A stretch of 64,000 nt of DNA from Prevotella sp. E15-22. GTDB lineage: Bacteria; Bacteroidota; Bacteroidia; Bacteroidales; Bacteroidaceae. Below the pieces are notes generated by a model that had not been told where the DNA came from, made no database searches, and saw only the letters and a list, made by a program, of their open reading frames with translations. Positions 58,480 through 64,000 of this stretch are shown here, piece after piece. How positions within the stretch are numbered: the first letter of the stretch is position 1; every line of letters begins with the position of its first letter. Where the stretch lies: assembly GCF_023204875.1 (NCBI RefSeq), contig NZ_CP096247.1, forward strand, positions 310,001-374,000, read 5' to 3'. The position numbers and the translations under genes were made by a program.

Positions 58480-61400
58480 ATGAGAAAATTACTAGCTATG
58501 TTATTTGTTACCTGTGCCGCCATGGGAATGTGGGCGCAGGGTGTAAAGCCTTTACCTTCTCTCCACGTGGAAGGTAAGTGGTTGGTGGACACTCACGGAA
58601 ATCACGTGGTTCTTCATGGTGTGATGGACACACCGAGTATGTGGTTCAACAGCAATCGTTGGACAGGTGGTTATAACACTACTGGTGCTACGAATTGTAA
58701 GGCTTACTTCAAGAAACTGTTTGATGGCTTGGAGCAGGCTAAATGTAATGTATTCCGTTTGCATCTGGACCCTGCTTGGACCAATGACAACAGTTACACG
58801 TATCAGACAGCCGTTAACCAGGATACCAAGTGGACCGGTGAGGCCGACATACACCATTTCAATCCAAGTAGATTAACCAGTTTCCTAAAAACACTTTATG
58901 TCCCTCTGATGCTTGACGCCATCAAGCATGGCATGTATGTGGTTGTTCGCCCTCCCGGCGTTTGTCCTGGCGAGATTAAGGTGGGCGACTACTATCAGAA
59001 GTATCTGCTTCAGGTGTGGGATCTGGTAACCCAGAACGACTCTATCCGTAAGTATGCTGGTCAGATTAGCATTGAGTTGGCCAACGAGCCTGTGAGTGTG
59101 AAGAACTCTCAGGGTGCTGACAGTAAGATGGCCTTGCGCGATTTCTTCCAGCCAGTTTACGATAAGATTCGTGCCAATGGCTTCACGGGTATTGTCTGGA
59201 TTCCCGGTGCAGGCTGGCAGTCTGGCTATTCTGATTATAAAACCTATCCCATCTTGGGTTATAACATCGGTTATGCCGTTCACGACTATGATGGCTGGTA
59301 TGGTATGGCTGACAAAGATTGGCAGGCAAAGGACGTTGCAGCCCGTACGCAGGCTAAGATAACTCAGTTCCACAACCAGGTGCCTGTGGTAGACACCAAC
59401 CCGGTTATTGTCACTGAGATTGACTGGAGTCCTAAGAAGCCTGGTTCGGGTCACTATAACGAGCACGGCGAATGGGTTGAGTCAAACTACGGCACATGGG
59501 CTACAGGTCGTACCTCTGTTTGGGGGCAGGTGACCAAGAATGTGTACGATTATTATGGCAATATCTCAATGACCCTTTCCGGCACAGCTTGTCTTATTGA
59601 TATCGATACGCTGATTAGCAAGAAGAAGGTGGTGCCCGCCTTTGGTGGTTTGGAAGAGGCTTGCGGTAAGGCCTGCATGGACTGGTATGCAGAGTACTAC
59701 AATCAGAACTATCCCAAGGCCGACTTTACCAGTGTTCCTGTGAGCGATTTTGGTCGTCAGTATCAGAACCCCATTGTTCGTGCCGACTTTCCCGATCCCG
59801 ATGTGATTCGTGTGGGCGACACTTACTACATGGTTTCAACCACGATGCACCACTTCCCTGGTGCCACCATCCTGAAGTCGCAAGACTTGGTGAACTGGGA
59901 ATACTGCGCACAGCCGCTGAAGCAGTTGGGTGGTGATGCCGGCTATAAACTGTTGAACGAAAAGAATGCTTATGGCTCAGGCATGTGGGCCTGCTCAATG
60001 AAGTACCATAACGGTAAGTTCCATATTCTTATTAATGAGAAACGTCCTATTGACGGTTGGAACTTGAATGGTTATCTGCTTACGGCTACCAACCCCGAGG
60101 GTGAGTGGACAATGAAGAAGCTGTCGCGTAGCTATTACGACCCAGGTATGCTCTTCGATAATGGTAAGGTATATGTGGCTCAAGGTATTGGCAACATTTC
60201 TGTCTGTGAGCTTGACGAGAACTTTAACTTTAAGAAGGAACAGACCGTCATTCAGAATAAAGATGGTCTTGAAGGTAGCCATTTCTACAAGAAAGGCGAT
60301 TATTACTACATCTATGCTACCTATGGTGGATGGCCTAGTGGTCAGGCGGCGTTCCGCTCAAAGAGTCCCTTTGGTCCTTATGAGGAAAAAATGGTGGTTG
60401 AGAAGACATATAACAACATCCCCAACACCATCCATCAGGGCGCTCTCGTTGAGGATGTCAACGGCAAATGGTGGACCGTCATGCAGGAAGACCTGGGTGC
60501 ACTGGGACGTATGCCCAACCTGCAGCCTGTGGCATGGAAGAATGACTGGCCAGTGGTTGGCAATACCTCAGGCGCTCCTTACAAGTCTTTTGATGCCAAG
60601 ATTCTGAAGCCAACGGCTGTTGGCAACACCCGCGTAAAGCGTCTGCCCACAACCGATGCTTTCCGTACCTATCCTCTTGGCATGCAGTGGGAGTGGAACC
60701 ACCTGCCTTGCGACACCGCATGGAGTTTGATGGAACGTGCTGGTTGGTTGCGAATCAAGACTTCGAATGTCACCATGAAATTGTCTCAGGCTCGCAATAT
60801 GCTCACCCAGCGTATTTTTGCTGTGAAGAATGAATATACTAACGGTACAATCCGTTTGGATGTCCGCCATCTGACTGAGGGCGACCGTGCAGGAATCTGT
60901 ATCCTGCAGGATCCTTACGGCATGATCTGTGTTGAGAAGAAAAATGGCGCCTATCAGTTGCTGTGGCAGAAAGAGAAGGTGCGCGACGCTGGTACCGACT
61001 TCACGCCTGCAGAGAAGACACAGGCCATTGAGTTGCCCGATAGCATTATCTACCTGCGTGCTTCTATCAAGTTTGAGGAGAACAAGGCTAAGTTCTATTA
61101 TTCTCTGGACAACAAGACATGGAAGTCGTTTGGTGGTGACACACCTCAGAGCTTTAACCTCTCGGTGTTTGTAGGTGCACGCTTCGGCTTGTTCTGCTAT
61201 GCTACACAGGCTAAGGGCGGTTATGCTGACTTCGATTGGTTCTCAACCGAGAAGAAATTTGATGAGGAGGAATTGTTCCCTGCAGAGTTTGAGGCTCCTG
61301 CCGCTCAGCATTTTGAGGTGAAGACCCTCTCCCAGACACCCACAACACTTGAGACAATGGTAGGCGAGAAGGCTGTTCCCTCTCTCACGGCTACCTTCGC

Positions 61401-62169
61401 AGATAAGCATACTGAACTTGTTAACAACTATGCAACCTTCGTTCCAGAGGAGTCAGGCATCGTTGAGTTCTATGATGGCCAGATGCTGGGCGTTGGTCAG
61501 GGCAGCACCAATGTGAATGCCATCTATACCGATGTGTTGGGTAATCAGATTGAGAAGAAGTTCGTTGCTAAGTCAGGCTACTTCCCCTTCGATACCCGGT
61601 ATGTAAGAAACGACTTGGTAAGTACGGGTACTTATAAGAACAACTCAACCTCGGCAGTGTTCAAGTTCGTTAAGCCAACGGGCAACAGTACGTGGACCTA
61701 TAGCGAGATGGGTTGGACATATCGTGCAGATGTCGATATGACTGGCTATAAGTATCTCGTTATTGAGCTGATGTCTGCACAGAGTGCTGGCGCTAATCTG
61801 AACATCTACACCACTGAGAATCTGAAGGGTGCTTGCTACTCTTCACCGCAGTTCAGCACCAAAGATACTGAGATTGTCTTCGACCTGGATACCTGTAAGT
61901 ACACTTCTACAACCAATAAGGGCAAGAATCTGGATCGCAAGAAGGTGCGCATGGTGACCTTCAAGGGCACGGTCTCGGGTAAGATGCTCACCGTTAAGAA
62001 TATGTTCTTGAGTAACGACGAGAAGTACAATACCACCGGCATCACCACGCTGACCAACGATGTGGTTGAGCAGCGCAAGGGCGTGTTCGACCTCCAAGGC
62101 CGTCGCATGGAGCGCCCCACCAAGCCTGGTATGTATATTATTAATGGTAGAAAAGTCATTATTAAGTAA
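58480..62169 (+). CDS. Bimodular glycoside hydrolase GH5-GH43 (subfamily 12-like) with C-terminal sorting-type tail
   Basis: The 1229-residue product joins two enzymes after a signal peptide (LLAMLFVTCAAMGMWAQ). Residues about 25-400 are a GH5-type barrel (acid/base E203 in IELANEP, nucleophile E313 in VIVTEIDWS), expected to cleave a beta-1,4 backbone. Residues about 428-930 are GH43: five-blade propeller with base D439 (FPDPDVIRVGDTYYMVSTT), D554 (YYDPGMLF) and acid E598 (GLEGSHFYKKG), then a ConA-like beta-xylosidase C-terminal domain (about 690-925). A tail of extra beta domains follows to VFDLQGRRMERPTKPGMYII. GH43_12 enzymes are mainly arabinofuranosidases or xylosidases. Both active sites look intact. 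Confidence 0.92.
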   Translation: MRKLLAMLFVTCAAMGMWAQGVKPLPSLHVEGKWLVDTHGNHVVLHGVMDTPSMWFNSNRWTGGYNTTGATNCKAYFKKLFDGLEQAKCNVFRLHLDPAWTNDNSYTYQTAVNQDTKWTGEADIHHFNPSRLTSFLKTLYVPLMLDAIKHGMYVVVRPPGVCPGEIKVGDYYQKYLLQVWDLVTQNDSIRKYAGQISIELANEPVSVKNSQGADSKMALRDFFQPVYDKIRANGFTGIVWIPGAGWQSGYSDYKTYPILGYNIGYAVHDYDGWYGMADKDWQAKDVAARTQAKITQFHNQVPVVDTNPVIVTEIDWSPKKPGSGHYNEHGEWVESNYGTWATGRTSVWGQVTKNVYDYYGNISMTLSGTACLIDIDTLISKKKVVPAFGGLEEACGKACMDWYAEYYNQNYPKADFTSVPVSDFGRQYQNPIVRADFPDPDVIRVGDTYYMVSTTMHHFPGATILKSQDLVNWEYCAQPLKQLGGDAGYKLLNEKNAYGSGMWACSMKYHNGKFHILINEKRPIDGWNLNGYLLTATNPEGEWTMKKLSRSYYDPGMLFDNGKVYVAQGIGNISVCELDENFNFKKEQTVIQNKDGLEGSHFYKKGDYYYIYATYGGWPSGQAAFRSKSPFGPYEEKMVVEKTYNNIPNTIHQGALVEDVNGKWWTVMQEDLGALGRMPNLQPVAWKNDWPVVGNTSGAPYKSFDAKILKPTAVGNTRVKRLPTTDAFRTYPLGMQWEWNHLPCDTAWSLMERAGWLRIKTSNVTMKLSQARNMLTQRIFAVKNEYTNGTIRLDVRHLTEGDRAGICILQDPYGMICVEKKNGAYQLLWQKEKVRDAGTDFTPAEKTQAIELPDSIIYLRASIKFEENKAKFYYSLDNKTWKSFGGDTPQSFNLSVFVGARFGLFCYATQAKGGYADFDWFSTEKKFDEEELFPAEFEAPAAQHFEVKTLSQTPTTLETMVGEKAVPSLTATFADKHTELVNNYATFVPEESGIVEFYDGQMLGVGQGSTNVNAIYTDVLGNQIEKKFVAKSGYFPFDTRYVRNDLVSTGTYKNNSTSAVFKFVKPTGNSTWTYSEMGWTYRADVDMTGYKYLVIELMSAQSAGANLNIYTTENLKGACYSSPQFSTKDTEIVFDLDTCKYTSTTNKGKNLDRKKVRMVTFKGTVSGKMLTVKNMFLSNDEKYNTTGITTLTNDVVEQRKGVFDLQGRRMERPTKPGMYIINGRKVIIK

Positions 62170-62189
62170 TCATTTTAAATAGAATAGTT

Positions 62190-63812
62190 ATGTACCGTAA
62201 GCTTTTAACATTTCTGTTGGCTCTGCTGCTAAGCGGCAATGCCATGGCTGTGATTAAGAACCCTATGTTGTGGGCAGATGTTCCCGATCCCGATGTCATC
62301 CGTGTGGGCGACACGTTCTATCTGGTATCTACCACCATGCACTTGATGCCTGGTGCTCCTGTGATGGCGTCTAAGGACCTTCAGAACTGGGAGACCGTGG
62401 GTTATATCTTCGACAAACTGACAGACTCGCCTAAATACGACCTGTCGTTCTCTTTGCCATTGGACCAACAGAAAGGTGAAGGCGTTGGTACGGTTTATGG
62501 CCGTGGTCAGTGGGCCACCTCATTGAAATATCATGATGGTAAGTTCTGGGCGCTTTTGGCTCCCAACGAGGCAGGTGCCATGGGCGATACCTATATCTTC
62601 ACGGCCCCGAAGGCAGAAGGTCCCTGGACCATTCATTCTCGTCTGCGTCACTTCCATGATGCCACGTTGTTCTTCGACACAGACGGCACTCCCTACGTGT
62701 TCTTCGGAACAGGCGAGATGTGTCAGCTGACCCGCGACCTGAAGGGCGTGGTGGAAGGCTCATTGCGTCATTACTTCCAGCGTGAGGCCGACGAGCGCGG
62801 TCTGCTGGAGGGAACGCGTGTCATCAAGCATAATGGTACATATTATGCTATGCTCATCAGTCAGTCGTACGGCCCTGGTCAGCACCGCCGCGAGGTGTGC
62901 TATCGCACCAAGGACCTGAATGGCAAATGGGAGAAGAACGTTATCCTGCAGAGTGACTTTGGAGGCTTCTCGTATTTGGCACAGGGTACCATTGTTGACA
63001 CCGAGGAAGGCGACTGGTATGGCATCATGTTCCAAGATCGTGGTGGCGTGGGTCGCGTCTTGACACTGAGTCCTGTCCGTTGGCTCGATGGTTGGCCTAT
63101 GCTGGGTGATGAGTATAATAAGGTGCCCGAGGTGATGCGCCCCTATAAGAGCGGTCAGCCCGAGGCTGCCATTGTGAAGAGCGACGACTTCTCTGCCGAG
63201 AAGCTGGGGCTGCACTGGCAGTGGAATCACAATCCCGTTGACAATGCCTGGAGTCTGAAGGAGCGTCCTGGCTATCTCCGCCTGAAGACCAGTCGTGTGG
63301 TGCCCAACCTCTATCTGGCTCCCAACACCCTGACGCAGCGCATGGAGGGTCCTACCTGCAGCGGCTATATCTGTATGGACCTCTCAAAGATGAAGGATGG
63401 CGACTGTGCCGGTCTGGCAGCCTTTAACGGCGATTCAGGTGTGCTGACCATCAAAAAGCAGGGTAAGAAACTGGTGCTACAGATGAGTGAGCAGAAGGTG
63501 AGTCTTACCGACCGCGAGAAGGCCGTGACCAAGGTTGAGGAGAAACTCGTTGAGAGTGTTGAACTGAAACAGAACAAGATATGGCTGCGCTTGGATGGCG
63601 ACTTCCAGCCCCGTCATGGCGATGCTGCCAACTTCTATTATAGTCTTGATGGCGAGCAGTGGACAAAGATTGGCACTGAGAATTATCGCATGCAGTTCGA
63701 CTACCGTCGTTTCTTCATGGGTACCAAGTTCGGCATCTTCAACTATGCCACAAAGAAGGTTGGTGGCTATGTTGATGTAGACGAGTTCCGCTATTCAAAG
63801 ACCGAGAAATAA
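62190..63812 (+). CDS. Glycoside hydrolase GH43 (subfamily 12-like), beta-xylosidase or arabinofuranosidase
   Basis: The 540-residue product has a signal peptide (LLTFLLALLLSGNAMA), then a GH43 propeller with base D33 (VPDPDVIRVGDTFYLVSTT), D157 (FHDATLFF) and acid E207 (LLEGTRVIKHNG). The C-terminal ConA-like domain (about 330-535) has LHWQWNHNPVDNAWSLKERP and KFGIFNYATKKVGGYVDVDEF. It is related to the GH43 half of the preceding gene (PDPDVIRVGDT, STTMH, NHLP/NHNP and WSL stretches) and lies 20 bases after it, so the two are probably co-transcribed. Confidence 0.94.
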   Translation: MYRKLLTFLLALLLSGNAMAVIKNPMLWADVPDPDVIRVGDTFYLVSTTMHLMPGAPVMASKDLQNWETVGYIFDKLTDSPKYDLSFSLPLDQQKGEGVGTVYGRGQWATSLKYHDGKFWALLAPNEAGAMGDTYIFTAPKAEGPWTIHSRLRHFHDATLFFDTDGTPYVFFGTGEMCQLTRDLKGVVEGSLRHYFQREADERGLLEGTRVIKHNGTYYAMLISQSYGPGQHRREVCYRTKDLNGKWEKNVILQSDFGGFSYLAQGTIVDTEEGDWYGIMFQDRGGVGRVLTLSPVRWLDGWPMLGDEYNKVPEVMRPYKSGQPEAAIVKSDDFSAEKLGLHWQWNHNPVDNAWSLKERPGYLRLKTSRVVPNLYLAPNTLTQRMEGPTCSGYICMDLSKMKDGDCAGLAAFNGDSGVLTIKKQGKKLVLQMSEQKVSLTDREKAVTKVEEKLVESVELKQNKIWLRLDGDFQPRHGDAANFYYSLDGEQWTKIGTENYRMQFDYRRFFMGTKFGIFNYATKKVGGYVDVDEFRYSKTEK

Positions 63813-63838
63813 TAAAAATCCAACTGAGACTTAAAGAT

Positions 63839-64000
63839 ATGAATATTAAAAGAATGACATTGGCCATCATGGCCATGAGCTGTCTGGCATCTATGCAGGC
63901 AGCCGAGAAGATTACAAGTCCCGACGGAAAGCTGACCGTCATTGTTGATAATGAGAACGGTTCGCCTACCTATCAGGTAAGCGTTGGCGATGTGGTGTTC
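63839..64000 (+). CDS. GH97-family glycoside hydrolase, N-terminal start (cut by window edge)
   Basis: Only 54 residues are visible: a signal peptide (MTLAIMAMSCLASMQA) followed by AEKITSPDGKLTVIVDNENG and PTYQVSVGDVVF, the opening of the N-terminal beta-supersandwich of GH97 enzymes. GH97 members are alpha-glucosidases or alpha-galactosidases; which type cannot be told here. It starts 26 bases after the GH43 gene and belongs to the same operon. Confidence 0.75.
   Translation, partial: MNIKRMTLAIMAMSCLASMQAAEKITSPDGKLTVIVDNENGSPTYQVSVGDVVF

Overview
The window is chromosomal DNA from a member of the Bacteroidales, most likely a Prevotella-type gut or rumen bacterium. The evidence is SusC/SusD pairs, a hybrid two-component regulator, GldH, the order ftsX-DUF3098-uppP-truB-queA-folK, and repeated promoters of the Bacteroidetes type (-7 box TAnnTTTG, often with TTTG about 20 bases upstream). 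Start codons lack Shine-Dalgarno sequences. No rRNA, tRNA, CRISPR array or intact transposase was found.

Layout. 1-2205: end of an RND efflux pump and its outer-membrane channel, the latter carrying a GC-rich palindromic repeat inside its signal peptide. 2281-3060: lpxA. 3251-5601: ECF sigma factor, membrane anti-sigma candidate and a secreted protein. 5732-10729: a putative membrane-signalling locus. A transmembrane HTH regulator lies between two operons that begin with secreted TonB-C-terminal-domain proteins. Both operons share an operator of 11-bp-phased TGTTTA boxes. 10770-26439: housekeeping genes: amidohydrolase and radical SAM protein, rpsO, folK-queA-truB-uppP-DUF3098-ftsX, a stand-alone IMP cyclohydrolase domain followed by mreBCD-mrdA-rodA, then holB-ricT-gldH. 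26440-26965: a non-coding region with a 22-bp-periodic TGGTA/TACCA palindrome array. 26966-29270: an AT-rich island of three unrecognised secreted proteins with a duplicated intergenic segment. 29373-32590: a surface lipoprotein and a GH51 arabinofuranosidase. 32724-33080: a single-domain response regulator.

33508-64000 is a large polysaccharide-utilisation region. It runs FAS1 lipoprotein, SusC, SusD, two FAS1 lipoproteins, SusC, SusD, then a hybrid two-component regulator, a 1294-residue secreted binding-type protein, a GH5-GH43 fusion, a GH43 and the start of a GH97. With the GH51 this points to arabinoxylan or a related hemicellulose, which is an inference. The proposed logic is that surface lipoproteins and SusC/D capture and import oligosaccharides, the GH5/GH43/GH51/GH97 enzymes trim them, and the hybrid regulator senses a fragment and activates the cluster. 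Two short promoter-to-terminator units in the region may be small RNAs.

The most unusual items are the TGTTTA-box regulon with its transmembrane regulator (9102-10198), the 22-bp palindrome array (26581-26800), the FAS1-rich double SusC/D cluster, and an 18-bp complementarity between a candidate small RNA and the region just downstream of the response-regulator gene. All functional statements are from reading the sequence; no search was run.
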